The notes under the pieces were generated by a model, which did no database searches, had not been told where the DNA came from, and saw only the letters and a list, made by a program, of their open reading frames with translations. From contig ONTZ01000009.1 of NCBI GenBank assembly GCA_900320905.1, positions 1-64,000 of the forward strand: DNA of 64,000 nt, read 5' to 3'. The translations under genes were made by a program, and so were the position numbers. This stretch comes from an uncultured Prevotella sp. GTDB taxonomy: Bacteria > Bacteroidota > Bacteroidia > Bacteroidales > Bacteroidaceae. Shown here piece by piece: positions 36,025 through 43,982 of this stretch. Position 1 is the first letter of the stretch. The number at the start of each line of letters is the position of its first letter.

Positions 36025-36052
36025 GTTTTTCGCATACTTATTATTACCTTTG
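36021..36052 (+). promoter_or_regulatory. Promoter of the STAS-RelA/SpoT pair
   Basis: -33 TTTG (36021-36024) and -7 TACCTTTG (36045-36052), 20 bases apart, 22 bases before the ATG. Confidence 0.75.
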
Positions 36053-36074
36053 CAAGCAGAAATTGAACAACAAC

Positions 36075-36380
36075 ATGATGAAGACAACCATTCAAGAGCA
36101 AAACGGCCAATTGATAGCCATCCTGGAAGGACGCCTTGACACTGCTGTATCAGAAGAGGTGGAAGAGGATCTCATCCCCCTGCGCAACTGTACTGACAAG
36201 GATATCGTCATCGACTGCACGGATCTGACCTACATCTCGTCGAGCGGTCTGCGTATCTTCCTCCGCATCGTGAAGAGTGCCAGGGACAAGAAAAAACCTG
36301 TCTATATTAAGGGAATGTCGGCCAGCATCCGCAACGTGCTGTCGATGGCAGGATTCCTCAACCTGTTTGTATTCATCTAA
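36075..36380 (+). CDS. STAS-domain protein (anti-anti-sigma-like)
   Basis: 101 residues from ATG 36075; the promoter box just upstream excludes the longer open frame. A single STAS domain with the phospho-acceptor region TDLTYISSSGLRIFLRIV, where the Ser in SSSGL is the site phosphorylated by anti-sigma kinases in SpoIIAA-like proteins. It is followed after 12 bases by a RelA/SpoT-type synthetase, so it may act in a stress switch. No partner kinase of the RsbW type is visible here. Confidence 0.88.
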   Translation: MMKTTIQEQNGQLIAILEGRLDTAVSEEVEEDLIPLRNCTDKDIVIDCTDLTYISSSGLRIFLRIVKSARDKKKPVYIKGMSASIRNVLSMAGFLNLFVFI

Positions 36381-36392
36381 ACCGTTACACGT

Positions 36393-37469
36393 ATGGTCAA
36401 GGAAGTAAAACTCGATCCCCACGGCATGGCTCTTATGCAACAATTCCAGGAGCGACTGCCCGAACTGCAGGCACTCGCCCAACAGGCATACGACCTGATG
36501 CATAATGCACTCCAAGAGCAGGGCATCTATGTGACCGCCATGGAGCACCGTGTAAAAACCGAGCAATCACTCGCTGGAAAACTGGAACTGAAAGGCGCAA
36601 AATACAAGACCATTGAGGACGTGACCGACCTGGTGGGACTACGTGTGATTACCTTCTACACTGACGAGGTGGACAAGGTAGCAGCCATCGCCAAGCGCGT
36701 CTTCGACATCGACTGGCAGGAAAGCGTCGACAAGCGCAAGCACCAGTTGAACGCCTTCGGATACAACTCACTACACTATATCTGCCGACTTAAAACGGGC
36801 GGCCTACGCTTCGAATTGCAGATGCGCACTGCCCTGCAGCACGTCTGGTCAACCATCGAGCACGACATCGGCTACAAGGGCGACGTGCAACTACCACCAG
36901 AGTTCCGCCGACAGTTCAGCCGACTGGCAGGTATGCTGGAACTGGCCGACGACGAGTTCAGCCGTCTGCGCTCCACCATCACCGACTACCGGCGGAAGAT
37001 ACAGAGTCTGGTGAAGAGCGGACGACTCGATGACGTAGCCCTGTCGAACGATTCGTTCCGCAGTTTCGTTGAACTGAATCCCTTCGAACGGCTGAACAAC
37101 CGCATTGCCGCAGTGAATCAGGCTGAGATATACCCCGTGTCGATGATGCCCTACCTGCCGCTGCTCGAATCGTTCGGTATGGAGACGCTTGGCGACGTAC
37201 AGCGATTCATAGAGGACAACAGTGAGGATGCCTACCTGCTGGCACTCTCGCAGTTGGCCGTAACCGATCTCGACATCCTCTCGTCGAGCACTGCACTGCA
37301 GTATCTCTGCGTGGTATATGTGCTGAAGAACTACGGCGGGCGCAAGGATCTGAAATTCATCTACGACACCATCAACGGCAAGAACGATGCCAACGAGATA
37401 CTGGCCGACATGATACTGGAGCAAGCCAAGAGCCTGGCGTTCATGCAGGAGAAGAAAGAAGAGAAATAG
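36393..37469 (+). CDS. RelA/SpoT-domain small alarmone synthetase
   Basis: 358 residues. A (p)ppGpp synthetase domain lies in residues about 15-185: RVKTEQSLAGKLELKGAKY, DLVGLRVITFY, FGYNSLHYICRL and LQMRTALQHVWSTIEHDIGY carry the family's G-loop, YxSxH-like and Q-x-R-T-x4-H-x-W motifs. No HD hydrolase, TGS or ACT domain. The remaining about 170 residues are helical and longer than in RelQ/RelP, so they may be regulatory. Co-transcribed with the STAS gene. It probably makes ppGpp from ATP and GDP/GTP. Confidence 0.88.
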   Translation: MVKEVKLDPHGMALMQQFQERLPELQALAQQAYDLMHNALQEQGIYVTAMEHRVKTEQSLAGKLELKGAKYKTIEDVTDLVGLRVITFYTDEVDKVAAIAKRVFDIDWQESVDKRKHQLNAFGYNSLHYICRLKTGGLRFELQMRTALQHVWSTIEHDIGYKGDVQLPPEFRRQFSRLAGMLELADDEFSRLRSTITDYRRKIQSLVKSGRLDDVALSNDSFRSFVELNPFERLNNRIAAVNQAEIYPVSMMPYLPLLESFGMETLGDVQRFIEDNSEDAYLLALSQLAVTDLDILSSSTALQYLCVVYVLKNYGGRKDLKFIYDTINGKNDANEILADMILEQAKSLAFMQEKKEEK

Positions 37470-37502
37470 ATCTGGGGGATATATTTCTGTACTTTGCGGT
37501 TC

Positions 37503-40500
37503 CTACTTGAACAGTAGTATATTTGCCAGCAAAATGACATCGGCAACATTTACTATTCCATCGCCATTCACATCGGCAGAGGCATTAATTACATTCTCCG
37601 GATTCTTGCCGGCGATGAAGGAAATGAGGTCGGTGAGATCCTTGGTGTCAAGCATGTCATCGTTATTGACATCTACATCACCTTCTCTCTTCACAGTGAA
37701 CTCAACAGGTATTTCATCGATTGTAACTCCTGTGCCGTCAGGTCTCGACAATTTCACATTTCTCAGATAAGCGGTGTGCCTACCTATCGAGACCGTCTCA
37801 TAACTGTTAACCTGAACACTCATGATTCTTCCAGAACGCCCCTTTATCGTCTCACCTTCCAAACTGGTTGCCAGGTATCGGAAATGTTCAATCATGTTAC
37901 TGCCAAGGATCTGGGCAGTCTCTGGCATTCTTGACGGATCAGCCTCAGCAGAAATCAAACCTATATGGAATCCTTCCGGCAGGTGGAGGTCAAACTGGCA
38001 AGACAGGTATTCATCCTCATTATCAAGCATAATGTCTATACTATTCACCACAGAAGGAGTGAAGCGGGTATTGCCAACCGTCACAGTCGCTTTCTTCGAA
38101 TTCTCTGTCTGAGGAGCATCCGTAGCGTCCGAAGACAGTACGGAACTTATCAGCCTTGACACATCGAATACATCCATATTGCCATCGGCATTCATGTCGC
38201 AGACCTCCTGATTGAAGATTCTCTCCTTGTACCCCCCGTTATATGTCGACATAATCTTCTCTATCATCTGCTCTGCATCAACTATGCTTACTGTGCCGTC
38301 ATCATTCACATCTCCGCTACGGCTTTCCCTGACTCTCTGGAAAACATTCCAGCCGTCGGTAGACAGATATGCCTGCCTCGTGCCTTTCGGGACGTAAAGA
38401 GGAGGTATATTACCATTATTATATGCACCAAGAGAGTAGACACCGTCCTCATCGATGGCAAACGGTTCGTCAATACGCGATATGACATTACTAAAAATAA
38501 TGATGCCCTTCCCTATCTTTTTCATAGATGGAGGCAGGATCACGCTCTTCTCGGCTGGCATTCTGAAACAGCCGTTAAAGGCCTCCCGGCCTATCTCCTC
38601 CAGATTCTCCGGCAGCAGGGCACAATCCTTTAGTGCATAGCAAAAAGAGAGGGCCTCGTCACCGATACGCCTGAGCGTAGACGGGAATAGGACTGTCTCA
38701 AGATTCTGACATTCTGAGAACGCAGCGTCATCCACTTCCTCAACACCCTCAGACAACACGACACTCGTAAGATTCTTGTCATTGAAGAATGCATAACAGG
38801 AGACCTTCCTAACCTGGTATTCCTTTTCGTCGATGATTACAGATCCAGGAACCTCGACACTCTCCATACTATTGTAATCATACCTGAGCAATGTTACCGT
38901 CGACTCATTGTCCACCAAGTATCTGAAACCATCCACGAAGCATGTCCAGCCTGTCTTGAACCCAGCGAAATTCCTCCATCCCTCCGCATTCTTATAGTTC
39001 TCGACCGCATTTTCAGGGACATATAACGTAGCAGAGAACGACTCGGTGAAATCTGCCTTAGAGATATCAGCCGGCTTCTCTCCCCTAACGAACAGAGACT
39101 TAAGGTAGTTGCAATTGGAGAAAGCGCCAGTATCTATATTCTGAAGCGAGGAAGGTAATTCCAGTTCATAGAATCTACAGCCGTAGAACGCTCCCTCGGC
39201 AATAGTTTCCAAGCCCTCGGGGATAACGAAGTCGCGCAGAAAAACACAGCCCATAAAGGAATTACGTCCAATACTCTTTACCGTATTAGGAATAATAATC
39301 TGATCGGCCCAGCACTGATAGAAGGCATAATCATCGATGGCATTCACAGTGTATTCCTCACCGTCAATCACCACAGGTGATTTGACAACAATCTTTTCCA
39401 TATTATCATACCTGTGCTGACCTGGTGCTATCGGAGAGCCGTCGAGTATCTTACCAGCCTCGGCATCACCGATGACCTTTGCTGTCTTGTAGGCCGTTGA
39501 GTACATATAATATATATCGTCCACCTTTATCACTTTTTGCCCCTCGTCGATGGCAGCAAACTGGCTCCATCCGTCAACGCCCTTATAGGTTTCCAGCATT
39601 CCTGTTGGCACGTAGAGCGTGGCCTTAGTAGGGCCATACTCCCCTCCAGAACCGGTGGAAAACGCCTTATCGCTTATCTCAACAGGGCTCTCAGAGTTGG
39701 CATATACCGCCGTCAGCGCGTTTGTGGCATCAAAGGCATAATCCTCGATACAGGTAATGGTAGTAGGCAGAGAGAGCGACTCTATATAAGTATACGCAAA
39801 GGCATATTGTCTTATCTCGCTGAGTCCCTCAGGTAACGTTACAGCTGTCAGGTTATAGCAGCCATAGAATGCCCTAAAACCGATTGTTGTAACAGTGTAT
39901 GGGTATTGTTCACCATCCACATATATAGACGCAGGGATGTCGATTGAATTCATTTCCAAATAGTCTCCGGCAATTACCTCTGCATCGTGAGTGTTTTCTA
40001 GAATAAGATAGTCCAGTCCTCCTTCTGACACAATTCTCATATCACCATCTATCACCCTCCCGAACTTATTCCAGCCACTCTTATACTGGTAAAGGTATTT
40101 CAATCCCACAGGAACGTTGATCGTTGCACAGGTGGCCCATGGGCCGTGATCGCCATAGGCTTCAAACACATTATCGCTGATATCGAACAAATCCGTTATA
40201 TGAGATATTACAAGCAGCATCCTGTTGTTGTCTCGGAAGGCATAATCCCTGATGGTGGTAACGGTAGACGGGATTTCAACTTTCTGCAGCCCCCAGCAGG
40301 AACTGAAAGCCCCTTCGCCTATAAGTTTCAAACCTTCGGGCAATTTCACTTCCGTTATCTTATCGCAACTGTTAAAGGCATAGGCCCCGATGCTCACCAC
40401 CTGGCACTCCACTCCTTCTGGAGTAGATATCGATGCAGGTATCGTCAGTATCCCAGATACCCCTCCGTACTTATAGTTGTCGTCGCTGACGACCTCAGCC

Positions 40501-42440
40501 ATCTTATACTCCGGAATATATGCAAACGATAATCCATCGGCTATGACATGCTCAATGGCAGGTTTTGTGAAAGTGCCTATCCACAACACTTCGTTTTCTC
40601 GCCTTATTTCCAGGTCGTAAGTACCAGCATCGGCGAGCCGGAACCTGAAGCCGGCAGTCCCCGACTGCCCATGCTCGATATCAAGCACACAGTAGTTGGC
40701 CGTATTCCAATCCGTTTCAAATCCACTTTTCCGGGTGTACAATATCAGTTCCCCCACCATGTCGTAGCCTCGATTCGTTATGTCTGCAGTCAAGTAGATA
40801 TCCTGCGACTCAAAGGGATTATAAGAGGTATTAACCTCACCGACATCATAGAGGGAGAAGGGTGTCGAGAGTTTCAGCACTTGGTTATAATTAATTGTGG
40901 CAATAATATAATTCGTCCCCCAAGCGAGACACTTCTCCCAGCCACTCTCGCCAGCAAGCCTGTAAATCTGGCATATCTGGTATTCCCCAGCATCAATATA
41001 CATGCCAAACGACGCTGTCAACGAGTTGTCGATAATCTCTGTGCCTGCACTAACCGTCTCCTCATGGAAGCCTATACAGGTCAGGAGTCTGTCACCGTCG
41101 AACAATCCAAACCCTACCTCCATTGTGTAGTTGCCGTCAACATTTTCTCCAAAGGTCACGCCTATACTGCCTTGCAATACGACATCTTCGAAGTCCACCC
41201 ACGAAGACCCCCTGTCATATTCAGTCTTATTAGCACCTCCCACATAACAACTTATAGAAGACAGTTGCGGCATTGGCTTCTCATCCTGCTGTTTCGGCTG
41301 AAAGCCCAGGATCGCTTCTTGCATAAGTGAATATCCATAGATATCGTAGCACCATGTCCCTTCATCATTATCACGAAGTTCTTCTGTCAACGATATGAGG
41401 AAGTAACCGTCATAAGTCCCGCCCCATCCGAAATTAAAGTGGAACAGGCCATTACCATCATAACCGTCGCATATAAACTGATGGCGTTCATAATCCATAT
41501 ACCCTGTTTCCCTCTTAACACTGTAGGCTCCCCCACTGTAAAGAACAGGTCTTCGGTCTGACAACTCCCTATAAATCAACTTATTCCATTCGTCTGACGT
41601 ATAGTCGGAACGACTTACGGTGCGCATATTGCTGCTATAACCAAAATATGATGTAATTAGATTTGTCTCGATATGCGCAAGCGACTCTTTCCGAGTGTAA
41701 TCCATCTCAACAGCCTGGCCGCAATAGCGCATCAGTTTAGCCACAGCCTGTGCCTCTTCATCTGTCTCATCTTCGTCATACTCTTCTTTCATCATATCCC
41801 AGCTGAACGAGGTGCCCGACAGCATATCCATGTCAATTCCCTTGGTCCTTGTACGATAGGCAGGAATGGACGTACAGTTCTCTGGCCAGCGGTAATAATA
41901 CATGACCTGTGCGAGGGCTGTTGCCACACAACCGGTTAAACTTCTCAATCCTTCTTCATCGTCTATGGGGCACTCCAGGTTATATGGTTCAGCCTGATTC
42001 CACTTTGTCACTACCAATGGACCGACAGCCGGCTCGTTTAATACCGAGGCCTTGCAGGGTCTGGCAAATGATCGATTATCTTTTATTGCCTGAATCTGCA
42101 CCTCATAACCTTCGAGCCAGGCACGGAGGTTATCGGGCATGCGGTCGTAGTCTATCTCGCCGGAGGTGGAGTAGCCGAGGATGGGTTCTGTGCGCTCGTC
42201 ACCTGAGACTATTACGAAACCGCCCTTGTTTTCCACATTAAAAATATATAAACTCTCATCAGCCGTTTTCTTTGACCTCGCCCTGCTCAGGCTACGAGCA
42301 TTGGCTGACGGTTTAAACTTTTTACCCTTCATAAAAGCCTGAGCCTTTACGAGAGCCTGTTGCTCACTGACATGCTGTGCATCAGCCGACAGACTGACTA
42401 TTGCAAACAATAAAAGTAGGTAGTATTTTCTCATTTCCAT
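37503..42440 (-). CDS. C10 (SpeB-like) cysteine protease with LRR_5 repeats, two dockerins and a cohesin-like module
   Basis: 1645 residues, secreted (signal YYLLLLFAIVSLSADAQ). Residues about 22-125 form the inhibitory Spi/propeptide; the C10 peptidase follows, with Cys171 in SLTGCVATALAQ and His320 in YERHQFICDGYDG. A beta region (390-640) leads into BspA-type LRR_5 repeats (about 650-1340, units like AFYGCYNLTAVTLPEGLSEI). Then comes a dockerin (GDVNDDGTVSIVDAEQMI, NADGNMDVFDVSRLI), a cohesin-like beta domain (SIDIMLDNEDEYLSCQFDL) and a second dockerin at the very end (VNNDDMLDTKDLTDLI, VNGDGIVNVADVI). Likely attacks host or matrix protein while attached to surface partners. Confidence 0.85.
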   Translation of the reverse strand: MEMRKYYLLLLFAIVSLSADAQHVSEQQALVKAQAFMKGKKFKPSANARSLSRARSKKTADESLYIFNVENKGGFVIVSGDERTEPILGYSTSGEIDYDRMPDNLRAWLEGYEVQIQAIKDNRSFARPCKASVLNEPAVGPLVVTKWNQAEPYNLECPIDDEEGLRSLTGCVATALAQVMYYYRWPENCTSIPAYRTRTKGIDMDMLSGTSFSWDMMKEEYDEDETDEEAQAVAKLMRYCGQAVEMDYTRKESLAHIETNLITSYFGYSSNMRTVSRSDYTSDEWNKLIYRELSDRRPVLYSGGAYSVKRETGYMDYERHQFICDGYDGNGLFHFNFGWGGTYDGYFLISLTEELRDNDEGTWCYDIYGYSLMQEAILGFQPKQQDEKPMPQLSSISCYVGGANKTEYDRGSSWVDFEDVVLQGSIGVTFGENVDGNYTMEVGFGLFDGDRLLTCIGFHEETVSAGTEIIDNSLTASFGMYIDAGEYQICQIYRLAGESGWEKCLAWGTNYIIATINYNQVLKLSTPFSLYDVGEVNTSYNPFESQDIYLTADITNRGYDMVGELILYTRKSGFETDWNTANYCVLDIEHGQSGTAGFRFRLADAGTYDLEIRRENEVLWIGTFTKPAIEHVIADGLSFAYIPEYKMAEVVSDDNYKYGGVSGILTIPASISTPEGVECQVVSIGAYAFNSCDKITEVKLPEGLKLIGEGAFSSCWGLQKVEIPSTVTTIRDYAFRDNNRMLLVISHITDLFDISDNVFEAYGDHGPWATCATINVPVGLKYLYQYKSGWNKFGRVIDGDMRIVSEGGLDYLILENTHDAEVIAGDYLEMNSIDIPASIYVDGEQYPYTVTTIGFRAFYGCYNLTAVTLPEGLSEIRQYAFAYTYIESLSLPTTITCIEDYAFDATNALTAVYANSESPVEISDKAFSTGSGGEYGPTKATLYVPTGMLETYKGVDGWSQFAAIDEGQKVIKVDDIYYMYSTAYKTAKVIGDAEAGKILDGSPIAPGQHRYDNMEKIVVKSPVVIDGEEYTVNAIDDYAFYQCWADQIIIPNTVKSIGRNSFMGCVFLRDFVIPEGLETIAEGAFYGCRFYELELPSSLQNIDTGAFSNCNYLKSLFVRGEKPADISKADFTESFSATLYVPENAVENYKNAEGWRNFAGFKTGWTCFVDGFRYLVDNESTVTLLRYDYNSMESVEVPGSVIIDEKEYQVRKVSCYAFFNDKNLTSVVLSEGVEEVDDAAFSECQNLETVLFPSTLRRIGDEALSFCYALKDCALLPENLEEIGREAFNGCFRMPAEKSVILPPSMKKIGKGIIIFSNVISRIDEPFAIDEDGVYSLGAYNNGNIPPLYVPKGTRQAYLSTDGWNVFQRVRESRSGDVNDDGTVSIVDAEQMIEKIMSTYNGGYKERIFNQEVCDMNADGNMDVFDVSRLISSVLSSDATDAPQTENSKKATVTVGNTRFTPSVVNSIDIMLDNEDEYLSCQFDLHLPEGFHIGLISAEADPSRMPETAQILGSNMIEHFRYLATSLEGETIKGRSGRIMSVQVNSYETVSIGRHTAYLRNVKLSRPDGTGVTIDEIPVEFTVKREGDVDVNNDDMLDTKDLTDLISFIAGKNPENVINASADVNGDGIVNVADVILLANILLFK

Positions 42441-42475
42441 CCAGTTTTTTAGTTATTACTCAACCATTTTCGGGG

Positions 42476-42514
42476 CAAATATACAAAAAAAGATTGAAAG
42501 TTCCAAACTTTCAA
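42476..42514 (-). promoter_or_regulatory. Promoter of the C10 protease gene with palindrome over -33
   Basis: Minus-strand -33 TTTG (42504-42507) and -7 TATATTTG (42476-42483), 20 bases apart. An inverted repeat TTGAAAGT/ACTTTCAA (42494-42501 and 42507-42514) straddles the -33 box and could bind a dimeric regulator. Confidence 0.65.
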
Positions 42515-42598
42515 CCATTTTTTTCATTTGATCACCGTGACACCCGATCCCATAATCTAGGGAATACCATTCCTTGTCGAAAACACAGTCGAGGATTT

Positions 42599-43210
42599 CT
42601 ATGAAAACACGAAGCGCAGGCTCTGATAGAGTTGGATGCAGAAAATGTAGAGTATCAGCAACGGAGCAAAGCGGCAGATGCCATAGCAAAGAGCATCGAG
42701 CACATCGGAGAGCGACGGCATACGGCCGGAGATCATGCCGAAGGCAATGCTGACCAGCGTAATACCGAAAGCGATAAAAGGAATGAGACTGCGACTGAAA
42801 GGCGACGGGAAGAGTGTGCCCGATGCTGACAGCAGAACGGCATGTGGCACAATGGTGAGTAGCAGAATGGCAACGACATAGGCCACCAGCAGCACCAACG
42901 CTACACGGAAGGCGGTACGGTCGCGATAAGACAGCATACGGGAACGGTCTTCATGCCACAGCGAGGTCAGCCCTGAACGCAGAAAAGCACCCACAGCAAT
43001 CATCAGCAGCAGGAGCCACACCAATAGCGGTGAGGCCACCATACGGGCAAAGTCGCCCACAAACCAGCGCACGCCCTCACCCGAAAGCAGTGAGCGCACA
43101 CCCTCCACACCTGCCGCAGAGAGAATCCACGACAGGAGGATCAGGGCGAGTTCGGCAACGAGGAGGAAGAAAAGAATCACCCCTAACCCCTGTACTGACC
43201 TAGTCTTCAT
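42599..43210 (-). CDS. Inner-membrane protein of unknown function
   Basis: About 203 residues from ATG 43210 (MKTRSVQGLGVILFFLL), with five predicted membrane helices and little else. Its start overlaps the response-regulator stop by 11 bases (ATG AAG ACT AG), a strong sign of coupled translation. Weak likeness to the AbgT transporter family at the N-terminus (LLSGEGVRWFVGDFA), but too short for a full transporter. Third gene of the kinase-regulator operon, so it may be part of the signal pathway. Confidence 0.7.
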   Translation of the reverse strand: MKTRSVQGLGVILFFLLVAELALILLSWILSAAGVEGVRSLLSGEGVRWFVGDFARMVASPLLVWLLLLMIAVGAFLRSGLTSLWHEDRSRMLSYRDRTAFRVALVLLVAYVVAILLLTIVPHAVLLSASGTLFPSPFSRSLIPFIAFGITLVSIAFGMISGRMPSLSDVLDALCYGICRFAPLLILYIFCIQLYQSLRFVFS

Positions 43211-43919
43211 CGGCCACGAGATTGTCGATGTCGATGATATGCAGTTCCAAGGCCCGTACCACAAGGCGTGTGGCATTGACATTGCCCACCGACTCAGGGA
43301 ACAATTTGCGGATGAGTTCGTTCTGACGTTTCTCCAGGCTCTTCACGCCGAAGGGCATACCCCGAAGACCAGTGATCTGCTCCTTGGTATAGCCCAGGGC
43401 CAGATGACGGAGGAAACGTTCGTCGTACTCGTCGATCTCATAGTTGACAAGCGACTCCTGCTTGGCTAACTGTCCGCTGACGGCATACTTGAAACGCTCG
43501 ACAATCTTCTCAAGAATGGGTTCGTTGAACACGAGGGTCTTGCCCTCCATCACAGCGTTCACATCGCCACGTGTCAGCAGTTCACCCGTCTTGAGGATGA
43601 TGCCGTCGGCACCGGCATCGAGCACATCCACCCACAGTTTCTCATTTAGGATTTCACCCGTAAAGATGAGTACTTTGATGTCGGGATGCATCTCCTTTGT
43701 GCTGCGGCAGATCTCAACGCCCACCGTTGTGGAGCCACCAAGGCCGAGGTCGAGCAACAAGAGGTCGGGCTTCTGTTGCTTGAGAAGTTTCCAATAGGCC
43801 GCCTCGCAATCAGCCGTGCCAATCACTTCCGCCTCAGGGATGTCGTTGCGGATGATTCCTAATGTGCCTTTGAGTTCGAGGGGCACATCCTCGACGATAA
43901 TCACTTTGAAATTCTGCAT
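43200..43919 (-). CDS. Response regulator with receiver and HTH domains
   Basis: 239 residues. The receiver domain (1-125) has VIIVEDVPLELKG, the phospho-acceptor Asp in DLLLLDLGLGG (about residue 57) and FTGE/KTGE. The C-terminal part from about 165 (FLRHLALGYTKEQITGL, LEKRQNELIRKLFPES) looks like a LuxR-type helix-turn-helix. The gene is 46 bases after the large sensor kinase, which probably phosphorylates it. Confidence 0.88.
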   Translation of the reverse strand: MQNFKVIIVEDVPLELKGTLGIIRNDIPEAEVIGTADCEAAYWKLLKQQKPDLLLLDLGLGGSTTVGVEICRSTKEMHPDIKVLIFTGEILNEKLWVDVLDAGADGIILKTGELLTRGDVNAVMEGKTLVFNEPILEKIVERFKYAVSGQLAKQESLVNYEIDEYDERFLRHLALGYTKEQITGLRGMPFGVKSLEKRQNELIRKLFPESVGNVNATRLVVRALELHIIDIDNLVADED

Positions 43920-43934
43920 AAACGATATTTGCTT

Positions 43935-43982
43935 TTTACGGATTTACTATTTACGGATTTACTATTTACGTTTTACGATTTG
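43935..43982. repeat. TTTACGG/TTTACTA array between sensor kinase and regulator
   Basis: Units TTTACGGA, TTTACTA, TTTACGGA, TTTACTA, TTTACGT, TTTACGA (7 or 8 nt). The array fills the 46-base spacer and overlaps the kinase stop. Confidence 0.8.

Noticed and set aside
42599..43210. AbgT-type transporter
   Set aside because: Only the N-terminus is similar and the protein is less than half the expected length, so I leave it as an unknown membrane protein.
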